This document shows positions 50,451 to 58,864 of a stretch of DNA of 64,000 nucleotides, one piece after another (position 1 is the first letter of the stretch; every line of letters begins with the position of its first letter). Source of the DNA: Swaminathania salitolerans (GTDB lineage Bacteria > Pseudomonadota > Alphaproteobacteria > Acetobacterales > Acetobacteraceae). The notes beneath the pieces were generated by a model. It was not told the DNA's origin. It was given only the letters and a program-made list of their open reading frames with translations, and made no database searches. The stretch is from the NCBI RefSeq assembly GCF_025994315.1, contig NZ_BAQE01000029.1. One strand, given 5' to 3'. The position numbers and the translations under genes were made by a program.

Positions 50451-51213
50451 CGGTGTTTCTCCTTGAATTTCTCAGCCCAGTGCCGGAGGAGTTCGGCGTC
50501 CATCGCGACGATGCAGCGCTCGAGCAGCGCCATTTCCTGCGCGGTCAGTCCGTGATGTCCGGCCCAGCGCGCGAGGGCGGACCACGGGATCGGCTCGGGG
50601 CGCGAGGCGATGAAGCCACCGCCCAGGGCACTGAATCTGCCGATGACCGTATGCCGACGCTCGGTCGACAGCCGGTGCCAGGCCCGCCAGATCCAGAGCA
50701 GATCCGGCCTCGGTTCCAGGCGCACGGCGTCGGCACCTTCGATGGAATCCCAGCAATCGGGAAACGCCCCCCACCGGAGATGCCAGCCGAGCGCCGCGAT
50801 CAGTTTCCCTCGGCGTCCTCGGCCTGTTTCACGGCGCCGCTCGCAACGAGACCCGCCGCCTCCCAGCAGCAGCGTTGCAGCTGCCCGTATGCCGGATCGG
50901 CCAGCAGCGCGCGGAAGGCGTCGAGCGACACCTTTTCGGTCTCGGCATCGTCGGCATAGAGCCCGTCGACATCGAGCAGGAGGAATTCCGACAGCAGCCC
51001 CGCATTGATCTGGCGCCGGACCGCATTGGGAATGCGCTCGACGCTGTTGCGGAACTTCTCGGCCGCCTGCGCCAGCCTGCGCGCCTGGGCGTCGATGAAG
51101 GCATCGGTATAGCCGCGCGTGCGGATGCGCAGCCCGGGATATTGCTCGATATCGACCCACACGCCGTCATTGATCGCGGCGCTGTCGGTCTTGAGGTCGG
51201 TCAGTCTTGCCAT
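50447..51213 (-). CDS. Tail assembly chaperone, -1 frameshift product (G-T-like)
   Basis: Ribosomes that slip back one base on GGGAAAC (50809-50803) continue from the 137-residue upstream product into a second frame that ends at 50447, adding about 118 residues (K-L-I-A-A-L-G-W-H-L-R-W-G-A, to E-K-F-K-E-K-H-R). The second frame has no early start codon of its own, so it depends on the shift. In lambda and most siphophages the corresponding gpG/gpGT pair coats the tape measure and recruits tail tube protein. The tape measure follows 1 gene downstream. Confidence 0.85.
50800..51213 (-). CDS. Tail assembly chaperone, zero-frame product (G-like)
   Basis: A 137-residue protein from the ATG at 51213 (MARLTDLKTDSAA), ending two codons after the slippery site (G-N-stop). 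It has the acidic, helical character of gpG-type chaperones and lies between the tail tube and tape-measure genes. The upstream frame extension beyond 51213 is not coding: it crosses a terminator hairpin. Confidence 0.85.
   Translation of the reverse strand: MARLTDLKTDSAAINDGVWVDIEQYPGLRIRTRGYTDAFIDAQARRLAQAAEKFRNSVERIPNAVRRQINAGLLSEFLLLDVDGLYADDAETEKVSLDAFRALLADPAYGQLQRCCWEAAGLVASGAVKQAEDAEGN
50803..50809 (-). promoter_or_regulatory. Programmed -1 ribosomal frameshift site G-GGA-AAC
   Basis: The heptamer GGGAAAC is in phase with the upstream frame as X-XXY-YYZ (GAG GGA AAC TGA), and the stop codon follows at once. Stem-forming GC-rich sequence lies downstream. Lambda uses GGGAAAG at the same place in its G-T gene. 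Confidence 0.88.
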
Positions 51214-51548
51214 GTCTTCGTGCTTTCGGAAGGGGGATATGAAAAAGGGCATTCCGCTGCCCTGTGAGGCGGCGAGAATGCCCTGCGTTGACGTTTTGGC
51301 CCGGTTGCCCGGCCGAATGCTGCTCGTAATGAGGACGAAACCCAATTGTCTTTCACCAAACAGGGTTGAAAAAACACTCTTATTCCATGGTAGCAATCAT
51401 ACGTTTTTCGAATGAATAATGGATGATTACCGCGACGTTTGCGTGAACTTTCCCTAATGATTTAAGGTTCTCGTGGATTTGTTCTTGGGTCGAGTCGTTT
51501 TCTCGAACTGATTGGCTGATCCTCAACCTCAAATCACGGAATTTTTCT
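51214..51548. other. Gene-free region between tail chaperone and lipoprotein moron
   Basis: 335 bases without a gene. It contains the terminator at 51241-51283 and an AT-rich part (51340-51548) that must hold the promoter of the plus-strand lipoprotein gene; no clear -35/-10 pair could be chosen. The lower GC content ends at about 51770, just past that gene. Confidence 0.45.
51241..51283 (-). terminator. Rho-independent terminator upstream of the tail chaperone gene
   Basis: On the minus strand GGGCATTC ... GAATGCCC is followed by TTTTT, with a 21-base loop that can itself fold. Confidence 0.7.
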
Positions 51549-51761
51549 ATGAAATTCAACTCTGCCGCTGCAATCTTGTTTGTAGCCTTAATGGTATCTG
51601 CGTGCTCGAGCGAAGCGGGTCCGTTCGTGACGAATATCAGCAGTGACGGGCGAGGCGGCCTGAACGTCGAGAAATGCATGGTCAAGCTGGATAGAAACAT
51701 CAACACGGTCCAAGCTTCTCAATGCACCAATGCAAATATAACGCTTTCCCGGCCGATTTGA
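51549..51761 (+). CDS. Small lipoprotein moron
   Basis: A 70-residue protein with a lipoprotein signal (A-A-I-L-F-V-A-L-M-V-S-A-C-S: lipobox V-S-A-C) and a short polar mature part with two more cysteines (C-M-V-K, S-Q-C-T-N). It is read against the late genes and AT-richer than them, which marks a moron. Phage-encoded lipoproteins often block superinfection at the cell surface; this is inference for the present protein. Confidence 0.7.
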   Translation: MKFNSAAAILFVALMVSACSSEAGPFVTNISSDGRGGLNVEKCMVKLDRNINTVQASQCTNANITLSRPI

Positions 51762-51880
51762 CCTGAGTCGTTTGCTCAACTCTGGTTTCTTTGCAGGAGT
51801 GATGGGAAAGCCCGTGGAGCACAATGCCGCTCTGTTCTCCACGGCGGCACTCTGTCTCATCACGTTCTGCGGTCGACCGC

Positions 51881-52825
51881 TCAGGGGGTCAGGCGTTCGA
51901 TGCGGAACGTGCCGCCACCGGGTTGCGGATTGCCCTCGATCGCGAAGGTCGCGACGATCGAGGTGTTGCGGGCGCCTGCATTGATTTCGGGGTTCTGCAG
52001 GGAGGCGTTCAGGAAGATGAACCTGTAGCCGCGACCGTTCCTGTCGCGCAGGTCGATCTCGATCCGGCCCGACCATCCGATCTCGAAACGGTCGTAAAGG
52101 CTCCAGTCCCGGAAGAAGAGCTGCACCTGCCCGGTCGCCATGAACTGCCCCGGGCGGATTCCGACGGATGCGGCGGATCCGAGGCCGTAATCGCTCTCGG
52201 CACCGTCGCGGGCGAGGGTGAGGGTCAATTCGCGCAACGCACCCTCGGGCACCTCGCCGCCCAGACGCAATTCGCCGAGATTGCCGATCGTGTCGAAGAC
52301 GGGGCCATCCGGAGCCGCGAGATAGCTCCCGGCAGGATCGGAGACGCTCTTTTCCTGACGGGAGCAGGTGAAATCGAACGAGACATTGGCAAACCCGCCC
52401 TGCGGGAAGCCGATCTGCGCGCGGGTGCAGAACGCGCCCGGCCGAAGCAGATGCCCGTCGCCGATCTTCTGGACGAGGGACCAGGTCTTGACGAGATCGC
52501 CATTGATCAGCGCGCCGTCTTCCTGCCAGTCACCGCCGAGGATGGCGGCAAGGAAATCGTCATAGGTGCCCGCCGAGAACGCGCCGGAGAGCGTGCCCGA
52601 GACGCTTTCCTGCGTCGTGACGCCCTGGGACACCTCGGAGAGGAGGTTGATTTCCTCGGGGCGCTGGCGGGAATCGTTGCGGCGGAAGCTCTCGCCGGTA
52701 AAGCGGAGGCGCTGGAACGCACCGCCCGGGTTGAGAGCGAAAAGCGTTTCCTTGGCGTAAGAGACGGTCGAGGCATTGGACTGCGCCGCTGCCGCGTAAT
52801 TGGCTGTGGTGCCGGTATAGGGCAT
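51881..52825 (-). CDS. Major tail tube protein
   Basis: A 314-residue protein with the repetitive beta pattern of siphophage tube proteins (L-R-F-T-G-E-S-F, T-T-Q-E-S-V-S-G-T-L-S-G-A-F, Q-I-G-F-P-Q-G-G-F-A-N-V-S-F-D-F, S-I-V-A-T-F-A-I-E-G). It lies between the tail terminator and the tail chaperone, the fixed position of the tube gene. The large size suggests an extra surface domain. Confidence 0.8.
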   Translation of the reverse strand: MPYTGTTANYAAAAQSNASTVSYAKETLFALNPGGAFQRLRFTGESFRRNDSRQRPEEINLLSEVSQGVTTQESVSGTLSGAFSAGTYDDFLAAILGGDWQEDGALINGDLVKTWSLVQKIGDGHLLRPGAFCTRAQIGFPQGGFANVSFDFTCSRQEKSVSDPAGSYLAAPDGPVFDTIGNLGELRLGGEVPEGALRELTLTLARDGAESDYGLGSAASVGIRPGQFMATGQVQLFFRDWSLYDRFEIGWSGRIEIDLRDRNGRGYRFIFLNASLQNPEINAGARNTSIVATFAIEGNPQPGGGTFRIERLTP

Positions 52826-52853
52826 TGGGGGTCTCCCCTTGGGGTTGCAGGCA

Positions 52854-52882
52854 TAAAAAAAGCCGCCCGGATGGGGCGGCTT
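52854..52882 (-). terminator. Rho-independent terminator upstream of the tail tube gene
   Basis: On the minus strand AAGCCGCCC-CATCC-GGGCGGCTT is followed by a T tract. It is nearly identical to the hairpin at 33299-33327. Confidence 0.82.
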
Positions 52883-52913
52883 GCCTGATTTTCGCGATCG
52901 TCTTAGGTCAGTA

Positions 52914-53120
52914 TCAGAGGCGATGCCGCCTTCCTTTAATACCAGCTATCAGTCTTGCTATTAGGTAGGACAGGGCGCAACCGATCAGGGCGGCCAGGAA
53001 CGATGTGTAAGCTGTATTTTGGGCGATGAAAGCGAAGCGCGGCGGTGCATGGGCGATCATCAGTGAGAATTCTGCCGCAAAGAGTGCAGCCATAAAAATG
53101 CGTGGACCAGCGTCGATCAT
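52914..53120 (-). CDS. Small two-helix membrane protein (moron)
   Basis: A 68-residue protein with a GGAGG ribosome site and two hydrophobic helices (about residues 8-28 and 38-60) followed by a basic tail (K-G-R-R-H-R). It lies between tail terminator and tail tube genes, where no membrane protein is needed for the virion. It carries a terminator right behind it. It is probably a lysogeny-expressed moron of unknown role. Confidence 0.6.
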   Translation of the reverse strand: MIDAGPRIFMAALFAAEFSLMIAHAPPRFAFIAQNTAYTSFLAALIGCALSYLIARLIAGIKGRRHRL

Positions 53121-53195
53121 TCATGCCTCCCCAAACTCATACGACTGCATGGTATGAAACGGCACGGACTGCGACAAACTATTTCTTGGATTACT

Positions 53196-53621
53196 TCACC
53201 TCACGAGGTCCTGGTAGCGGTATTGGATAATCAGGGTCATGGTGAACCAGTTCCCGCCCGTGTCGGGATCGGGCGGAAAGAGGCTCTGCCCGTCATAAAA
53301 AAGCCCATCGGGTAAGGGCTGCACGCCCTCCAGCCGGGCGCGGAACATGACGCTCATGCCTTTGCACAGGCTCAATGCGTCAGGGGTTGAGATCGACCCG
53401 GCCCGGATGGTGAGATGAAGGGACAATTCGCCCTCTTCCTCCATCGCCACCTCGCCAATGCCGAGCCGGTCCGACTGGCTCGCCTGGGCTTCCATGCGCC
53501 AGAAGAGAACGGGCCGATCCTCGCTTTGCTGTTCGAGCGCATCGACAAGGGCGAGGCCCTGTTGTTTTGCGACCAGCTGGGCGCGGGTATAGGCGTCATT
53601 CCAGACAATATCGGACAGCAT
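53196..53621 (-). CDS. Tail terminator-like phage protein
   Basis: A 141-residue protein from the ATG at 53621, sharing one base with the upstream stop (TAATG). It has an acidic, beta-rich character (G-E-L-S-L-H-L-T-I-R-A-G-S, W-F-T-M-T-L-I-I-Q-Y-R-Y-Q-D). Its place directly after the head-tail joining genes and before the tube gene fits the tail terminator/completion protein. The family motif is weak. Confidence 0.65.
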   Translation of the reverse strand: MLSDIVWNDAYTRAQLVAKQQGLALVDALEQQSEDRPVLFWRMEAQASQSDRLGIGEVAMEEEGELSLHLTIRAGSISTPDALSLCKGMSVMFRARLEGVQPLPDGLFYDGQSLFPPDPDTGGNWFTMTLIIQYRYQDLVR

Positions 53622-53944
53622 TAGGAACCTCCCGAGGCGATCAGGGTCCAGCCGCACAGCGTGCCACGGTCGAAGACCGGGCTGGCGTCGGTCAGGGTGT
53701 AGGTTTTTGGCCCGTCGCGCAGATTGTCGCCCTTGCGCGGCTCGTAGCCGGTCCGGCTCGTTTCATCGGCGGTGATCTGCGCGAGCAGCGTGGCTTTCCC
53801 CACGCCTTCCGCAAGCTGCGATGCCTGCGGAGGCGGGGCGTAGCCGGTTACGGTCACGCTCGCGCTCAGATCGGCCCGGCTCAGCACAATGGGCCGACCG
53901 GTCCGCAGGATCTGCCGCCTGCGTCGGCTTGCGCCTGCGCTCAT
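53621..53944 (-). CDS. Head-tail joining/stopper-type phage protein
   Basis: A 107-residue basic protein (M-S-A-G-A-S-R-R-R-R-Q) overlapping the genes on both sides by 4 bp and 1 bp. The beta-rich C-terminal half (Y-T-L-T-D-A-S-P-V-F-D-R-G-T) and the size fit head-closure proteins of the SPP1 gp16/HK97 family. Confidence 0.65.
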   Translation of the reverse strand: MSAGASRRRRQILRTGRPIVLSRADLSASVTVTGYAPPPQASQLAEGVGKATLLAQITADETSRTGYEPRKGDNLRDGPKTYTLTDASPVFDRGTLCGWTLIASGGS

Positions 53945-54600
53945 GACAGACCCGCCTGCGCATAGCGCGCGAGGATGGACGCCGCGTCGGGCGGCAGACC
54001 GCCGAGGCCTGCATCGGGTGTGGCCCAGCTGCTCGCACCCACGCCCTGTTCGCTTTCCGAGCGCAGGAGCGGATCGCCGCGCCGGGCGGCAAAGAACAGG
54101 GCGCGCGCCGTCGAGAGCGTGGCGGCGCGTATGTCGGCGGGCACGGTCGGGGCGAGAGGGGCGCCCCGGTCGTCCTTCATGCCCGGCACGATCCAGCCGC
54201 CCCGATAGGTCACGCGGTAGCAACCCGGCCACCACCATGCCCCCTGCAGGCGGGAGGGATAAAGCAGGCCGGACCAGGTGCCGGTCTCCCAGCCTTCCGG
54301 GCCGGGATCGAGGGTGAAACCGTCCTGGCTGACCGTCACGATACCGAGCAGAGGCGAGGCCGTCAGCGCGAGCGAAAGCCTGCGCTCGCCATCCCCGACG
54401 CGCAGGGTCTGGCGATACAGACCCGCCAGAACCGGACGGCCGAGCGTGGCCTGCACGAGGGCCGAGGCCTGGGCCAGATACTCGCTCAGGGCCGGATCGC
54501 TGTTCTGCCCGCCCGGCTCGCCCGCGAGCTGCTCGCGCAGGGCATCGAGCGAGACGAGGGCGAGGCCTTCCGCGGGGCTTTCGAGAATGGTGAGCGTCAT
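53941..54600 (-). CDS. Head-tail connector (HK97 gp6-like)
   Basis: A 219-residue protein. The N-terminal helices (L-V-S-L-D-A-L-R-E-Q-L-A, then D-P-A-L-S-E-Y-L-A-Q-A-S-A-L-V-Q-A) and the downstream W-R/Y-P-x-x-x-x-R-V-T-Y-R-G-G-W segment fit gp6/gp15-type adaptor proteins that sit on the portal. It follows the capsid gene, the standard order. Confidence 0.78.
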   Translation of the reverse strand: MTLTILESPAEGLALVSLDALREQLAGEPGGQNSDPALSEYLAQASALVQATLGRPVLAGLYRQTLRVGDGERRLSLALTASPLLGIVTVSQDGFTLDPGPEGWETGTWSGLLYPSRLQGAWWWPGCYRVTYRGGWIVPGMKDDRGAPLAPTVPADIRAATLSTARALFFAARRGDPLLRSESEQGVGASSWATPDAGLGGLPPDAASILARYAQAGLS

Positions 54601-54611
54601 GGTGCCCCCGA

Positions 54612-55817
54612 TCAGCCGTAAGCGGCGGGCATGGCATCTGGCGGCAGAGTGCCAGCGATGAAGGATTGCTGGCGATACACGACGAGGCCGGTACGTTCCT
54701 CGACGCGAACGGTGACCATGTTCTTTTCGAAATCATCGCCCACAGTGGCCACTTCGACCGCGACGGATTGCCGGTCGAAAATCTGCGCACCGGTGGCAAA
54801 GGCACCCACCAGAAAATCGCCCTGCCGGATCGTGTTGCTGACGACAACCGGCAGACCCCACAGGGACCGCATCGCGACAGATTGCGGGTCACCGAGGACA
54901 TACCGACCGATGCCGTCCTTGACGGAGGTGATACGAAACCAGTCGATCTCGTGCAGGACGATGCCGGTCGCCGGGTAGAGCGCGAGCGATGCCTGCAGCA
55001 TGGCCATCCGGATCGTATCGAGAGCGGCATCCGGGACAGCCAGTCCTGCTGGCGCCGCAAAAGCTGTCGCCTGATTCATGAGACCAAGGACGTTCGCCCC
55101 AGTCCCGTCACCGTACATGAACTGGTATTCCTCAACCTGTTCAAGCCCTGCGACGCCCTGCGCATTGATGATCGAGACGAGCTCAGGGGCATCGTCGAGT
55201 GCCTGCTTGGACGCCTTGAACAGATGGGCGATCACCGCGACATTCGCACGGCCGAGTTCGAAACTCATATCCGAATACGGCTTGGCCGCACCTTCGGCGA
55301 CTGGCGCGGCCTTGTTGGTGAAACTCTTCTGCCGGACGAATTCGACGATGGGCGACGACGTCGCTCCGGAAGGGATGAGACTGCGCAAGGTGGGTTGCGG
55401 CAGACGGATCATATCGATACCCGGCAGACGCACTGCAGGAATGAGGGAAGTTCCGGCAGACGTCGTCGCGCCCATGGTGGCAGGCCCGGTCGTCAGTGCC
55501 TTCCGCTCCATCTCGGTCCTGACACGCCCCTGGAATGAGGATTTGAGTCCGCGTGCCGCATCGCTGGCCATGAACTCTTCGCCAAGGCTCAGCGTCCTGC
55601 TCTCGGCGTCGCCGCTACGGCGTGCGGCTTTCTGCTCGATATCCGCCACGCGGGCAGAAAGCCCGTTCATCTCGGTCAGGGCCTTGTCTGCGCTGGCCCT
55701 GGTTTCTTCCGTGACCTTGCCGAGGTTGCGCAGTTCCGTGGTCGAGGCTTCGGCAAAGCGCTTGACCTCATCGGTGGCGGCCTTCAGCTCGCGGATGGCC
55801 TGTTCGTATTCGGACAT
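54612..55817 (-). CDS. HK97-family major capsid protein
   Basis: A 401-residue protein. The first about 100 residues are a helical delta/scaffold domain (E-L-K-A-A-T-D-E-V-K-R-F-A-E), expected to be removed by the protease encoded upstream. The HK97 fold begins with G-A-T-T-S-A-G-T-S-L-I-P and includes F-K-A-S-K-Q-A-L-D-D-A-P and G-D-G-T-G-A-N-V-L-G-L near 225. The end shows V-V-Y-R-Q-Q-S-F-I-A-G-T-L. The length is typical. Confidence 0.95.
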   Translation of the reverse strand: MSEYEQAIRELKAATDEVKRFAEASTTELRNLGKVTEETRASADKALTEMNGLSARVADIEQKAARRSGDAESRTLSLGEEFMASDAARGLKSSFQGRVRTEMERKALTTGPATMGATTSAGTSLIPAVRLPGIDMIRLPQPTLRSLIPSGATSSPIVEFVRQKSFTNKAAPVAEGAAKPYSDMSFELGRANVAVIAHLFKASKQALDDAPELVSIINAQGVAGLEQVEEYQFMYGDGTGANVLGLMNQATAFAAPAGLAVPDAALDTIRMAMLQASLALYPATGIVLHEIDWFRITSVKDGIGRYVLGDPQSVAMRSLWGLPVVVSNTIRQGDFLVGAFATGAQIFDRQSVAVEVATVGDDFEKNMVTVRVEERTGLVVYRQQSFIAGTLPPDAMPAAYG

Positions 55818-55831
55818 GGGGTTTTCCTCAT

Positions 55832-55855
55832 GAAAAAGGGCGCTCGAGGCGCCCT
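55832..55855 (-). terminator. Rho-independent terminator between protease and capsid genes
   Basis: On the minus strand GGGCGC-CTCGA-GCGCCC is followed by TTTTT. It would trim expression between protease and capsid. Confidence 0.7.
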
Positions 55856-55894
55856 GTTCGGTGTTCTGGATGGGTGAAAACGGGCGGAAAGCGA

Positions 55895-56524
55895 TCAGCC
55901 CGTCCGGCTGGCCCCGCGTGGGTCGGGCAGGCTGAAGCCCGAGCGGAGGGCCTCGACCAGTTCCCTCTCGGCGAGGCGCAGTTCCGGCACAGGAACAGGC
56001 GTCAATGGTCCCGCCGGATAGAACCGCCTGCGCATTTCGGTGACGCGGGCGAGGGCGTTGGACGGGTCATCCACCAGACTGACCTCATGCAGGTTCACGG
56101 CCCTGATCTGGCGGCGCGGGCCGTTCGGACCGGTGCCGGGGATTGCGCCGTCCCTGCGCACGGAAAACCCGATGGAGAGCCCGCCGAGCGCGCCATCCCT
56201 GACAAGCCCGTAAAGCCTGCGCCCGTAATCGGTATCCATGCCAGACAGACGCCCGCGCAGATGCAGGCCGTGCGCGTCTTCGCTGGCATCGTCCCAGACG
56301 CCCACTGGCAGCCCGTCACCGCCGAAAAACCCGTGCATGACGTGCATCGGGATGCCGCGCCCCTGCGCCTTGCGCTCGGCCAGCGTCTCGGCAAAGGCGC
56401 CGGGCAGGATGATATCGCCATGCGCGTCCTGATGGCCGAACACGCTGCCATAACCCTCGAAACTGCCTTCTTTCGCGTCGGGCGCGAATTTCCACTCGAA
56501 AGCGGCGGCCAGATACTCACTCAT
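55895..56524 (-). CDS. HK97-family prohead protease
   Basis: The product has 209 residues from the ATG at 56524 (MSEYLAAAFEW), chosen for the GGGAG ribosome site; another ATG lies 6 bp up. The protease core is visible: F-E-G-Y-G-S-V-F-G, M-H-V-M-H-G-F (His), G-G-L-S-I-G-F-S-V (Ser) and L-H-E-V-S-L-V-D-D-P. It matures the procapsid by removing the capsid delta domain. It overlaps the portal gene by 8 bp. Confidence 0.93.
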   Translation of the reverse strand: MSEYLAAAFEWKFAPDAKEGSFEGYGSVFGHQDAHGDIILPGAFAETLAERKAQGRGIPMHVMHGFFGGDGLPVGVWDDASEDAHGLHLRGRLSGMDTDYGRRLYGLVRDGALGGLSIGFSVRRDGAIPGTGPNGPRRQIRAVNLHEVSLVDDPSNALARVTEMRRRFYPAGPLTPVPVPELRLAERELVEALRSGFSLPDPRGASRTG

Positions 56525-57842
56525 TGTCATCTCCCGTGATGCCGGATTGCGTGCCGGGCGCTGGACTGTCGGCGGGCCGACCCTGTCCCCCTGCGCCGGT
56601 CGGACTGCGGGGCTTGCCGATAGCGGCAAGCGGGATCATCTGCGCCTGGACCATCAGCACATCGCCGCCGGGCATGGGGGCGAGATTGTCATTGGCGCGG
56701 GCCTCGTTGACGGTCATCCAGCCGGAGCGCAGCGCGGTCTGCATGTAGCCCGCCCGTGCCGTGCTATCGCCGCGCAACAGCGCATCGACATTGAACCGGG
56801 CGAAATACCGGTCACGCTCGGCAGGCGAGAGCAGGCAGCGCGCAACGGCCTGCTCGATGCGTTGCAGCCAGGGCATGAGGCCGTATTGAAGGAACCAGAG
56901 ATTCATCTGTTCCAGCCCGGTGCCCCAGGCCGTGGATTTGTCCATCGCCCCGACCATGACCGGCTGCACCCCGAACCAGCGGCAGATCGTCGCGACACCG
57001 ACCTGACGGGTCTGGAGCAGTTGCAGGTCCTCGGCCCTGAGCCCGATGCTCTCGACCTTCCAGCCGCCCTCGAGCAGGGGCGTCTTGCCCGCGTTGATCG
57101 CGCCCGAGTAGTCGGCGAGGATCGCCTTCGCCTGTTCCTTCTGTTCGGGCTTCAGGTAATCCGGCGCGGAGATATAGGTCTGCGAGAGCAACCCGTTGCG
57201 GAACATGCGCCCCGCCGTTTCCTCGGCGGCCAGCGCGGCCCCGATGGATTGCCGCCCCGCCGTGATCGGCGAGATGCCCAGGAGCCCGTCGAAACAGAAG
57301 CCCTTGATATGGAAGATAGCGCCCTCATCGAGCACGAGCGTCCTGCCCTGGTAGCTGTAGCGATAGACCAGAGCGCCGGTGCCGGGGTCACGCTGCACCG
57401 TCATGCGGTCGGGGCGCAGCGGGTTGAGCGCCACGATCTGTCCGTCACCGCGCCGTACGATCTGGGCGAAGCCATTGCCCCAGGCGAGGCAGCACGCCGC
57501 CATGCACGACCAGAACTCGATCGGCGTCATATCGGCATTGGGTGCGCGGGCCAGTACGCGATAAAGCGGGTGATCGCGTGCAAGGCGCGATTGCCCGTCG
57601 CCCTGCTGCTCGTGCAGCTTGAGCGGCATGGAGCCTATGGTTTCGGACAACAGCCGGATGCAGGCCCAGACCGTATCGAGCTGGAGCGCGGTATCGACCG
57701 AGACGCTCTGGCCCGCGATGCTCGGCCCGCCCGTCATGAAAGCGCCCAGACGCAGATCGGTGAGCGAGACGCCCGTGATGGACTGGAAAGCCGCACTTGC
57801 GGCCTTCCAGGCCATGCCGCGCAGTCTTGTGACGATGCTCAT
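56517..57842 (-). CDS. HK97-family portal protein
   Basis: A 441-residue protein with typical portal sequence: V-S-V-D-T-A-L-Q-L-D-T-V-W-A-C-I-R-L-L-S near 50, G-N-G-F-A-Q-I near 120, I-F-H-I-K-G near 175, and T-W-G-T-G-L-E-Q-M (here A-W-G-T-G-L-E-Q-M-N) near 310. The C-terminal about 70 residues are a Gly/Pro-rich tail. The start overlaps a relict terminase fragment (ATGA), as it would overlap the intact terminase gene. Confidence 0.94.
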   Translation of the reverse strand: MSIVTRLRGMAWKAASAAFQSITGVSLTDLRLGAFMTGGPSIAGQSVSVDTALQLDTVWACIRLLSETIGSMPLKLHEQQGDGQSRLARDHPLYRVLARAPNADMTPIEFWSCMAACCLAWGNGFAQIVRRGDGQIVALNPLRPDRMTVQRDPGTGALVYRYSYQGRTLVLDEGAIFHIKGFCFDGLLGISPITAGRQSIGAALAAEETAGRMFRNGLLSQTYISAPDYLKPEQKEQAKAILADYSGAINAGKTPLLEGGWKVESIGLRAEDLQLLQTRQVGVATICRWFGVQPVMVGAMDKSTAWGTGLEQMNLWFLQYGLMPWLQRIEQAVARCLLSPAERDRYFARFNVDALLRGDSTARAGYMQTALRSGWMTVNEARANDNLAPMPGGDVLMVQAQMIPLAAIGKPRSPTGAGGQGRPADSPAPGTQSGITGDDNE

Positions 57843-58044
57843 ACGGCTATGATCCCGGTTGAGAGAAAATCATCCATCCGGCCGCCACCGGGCGGCTCGG
57901 GGTTGCGGCTCATCAGCGTGACGGCATTGAGCAGCGCCATCAGCGGGTCGATCTTGAGATAGCCCGCCGCCTGTTTGGTGATGATGATGGCATTGCCCCT
58001 GGGCTCCACCTTCGCAAAGCTTGCGCTCGGCGGTCTTGATGACA
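57813..58044. repeat. Direct repeat of the terL end, copy A (partner 58865-59146)
   Basis: The segment from CGCGCAGTCTTGTG (portal start) through the terminase 3' end is nearly identical to 58865-59067, with only a few substitutions. Then it skips about 55 bp of the partner and matches again (AAGCTTGCGCTCGGCGGTC at 58017-58035 with 59124-59142). The two copies frame the 0.8-kb moron. Confidence 0.85.
57839..58044 (-). pseudogene. Relict 3' end of terL
   Basis: The last about 60 codons of the large terminase (A-K-V-E-P-R-G-N to D-D-F-L-S-T-G-I-I-A-V) are repeated here in frame to the stop. Upstream of it the frame is broken by a deletion. There is no start, so it is not expressed as a protein. 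It keeps the overlap with the portal start, which may explain why it was retained. Confidence 0.85.
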
Positions 58045-58459
58045 ATCGTAAGTGGCCTCGCGCCGATTGCTCATTGGTCCATATCGAGCAGATACCTCGC
58101 CGCGTTCTTTGAACGGCCTGATTGTCTTGCATTCATATGGGGCCGGGGGGGGACTGTACGGGTTCAGACTATATCGCCAGCGAAAGGATCCTCGTTGATG
58201 GGGCTCATTTGCTTCTCTCGCCACCTGGGGTCTAAGTTATATGGGACGCGCTGGGGCTCGCTCTGGAATCTGTCGAGATAATCTTCGGCGCGCATGGTTC
58301 GATAATGATATGAATTTTGAGTATGAAAGACGCCTATCCGACCCATGCCGAGCCTTCACCGAGGCCCACATCAAAGTAATGGTTCAATGCGAATGGCGGT
58401 TGGAGTAGACGATCCTATTGTCGTCGACCTACACCGTGACGATAATAAGGGAATGTCAT
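58045..58459. other. Spacer before the TonB-like moron
   Basis: 415 bases that belong neither to terL nor to the portal gene, AT-richer than both. A 60-codon minus-strand frame (58164-58346) is present, without recognisable motif. The promoter of the downstream lipoprotein gene should be here. Confidence 0.4.
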
Positions 58460-58828
58460 ATGAACGCTTTCTTTGCAAAAAGGGGATATGTTGTCCTTGG
58501 CTGTGTTTTGATCTCTGCGTGCTCGCCCTCGCCGCAGGTAAGCGCGGCAGGGGCAGGATTTACCAAGTCTGAGAGGGTGTCTGGCCCAAATCCTTATTAC
58601 CCTTTTGAAGCTCTCAAAAACGGCGAAAGCGCCAAGGTCATGCTCAAGGTCGACGTTGACCGTAGCGGGCACCCACACAACTGCCGCGTTGATCATTCAT
58701 CAAATGTGCATTTCAATGCTTCGGCGTTGCAATTCTGCCAAAAATCAGAGTTCAAGGCAGCAACCATGAATGGTGCTGCTGTAGAGGATGTCGGGCGGGA
58801 CTTTCCGGTCAACTACTCGTCTGATTGA
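58460..58828 (+). CDS. Lipoprotein with TonB C-terminal-like domain (moron)
   Basis: A 122-residue protein from the ATG at 58460 with an AAGGGA ribosome site; a TTG at 58418 is less likely. The lipoprotein signal ends with the lipobox I-S-A-C-S near residue 21. The mature part has N-P-Y-Y-P-F-E-A-L-K-N-G-E-S-A-K-V-M-L-K-V-D-V-D-R-S-G-H, the pattern of TonB C-terminal domains (P-x-Y-P-x-x-A, V-x-V-x-V-D-x-x-G). It is anchored by lipid and lacks the TonB membrane helix, so it is not a normal TonB. It may interfere with TonB-dependent receptors used by other phages. Confidence 0.75.
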   Translation: MNAFFAKRGYVVLGCVLISACSPSPQVSAAGAGFTKSERVSGPNPYYPFEALKNGESAKVMLKVDVDRSGHPHNCRVDHSSNVHFNASALQFCQKSEFKAATMNGAAVEDVGRDFPVNYSSD

Positions 58829-58864
58829 AACGCCTCTAGCCGTAAGTGCTGTAACGTAGGTCGG

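Noticed and set aside
58164..58346. 60-codon minus-strand frame inside the moron segment
   Set aside because: No family resemblance and no clear ribosome site. It remains a weak candidate for a second small moron gene.
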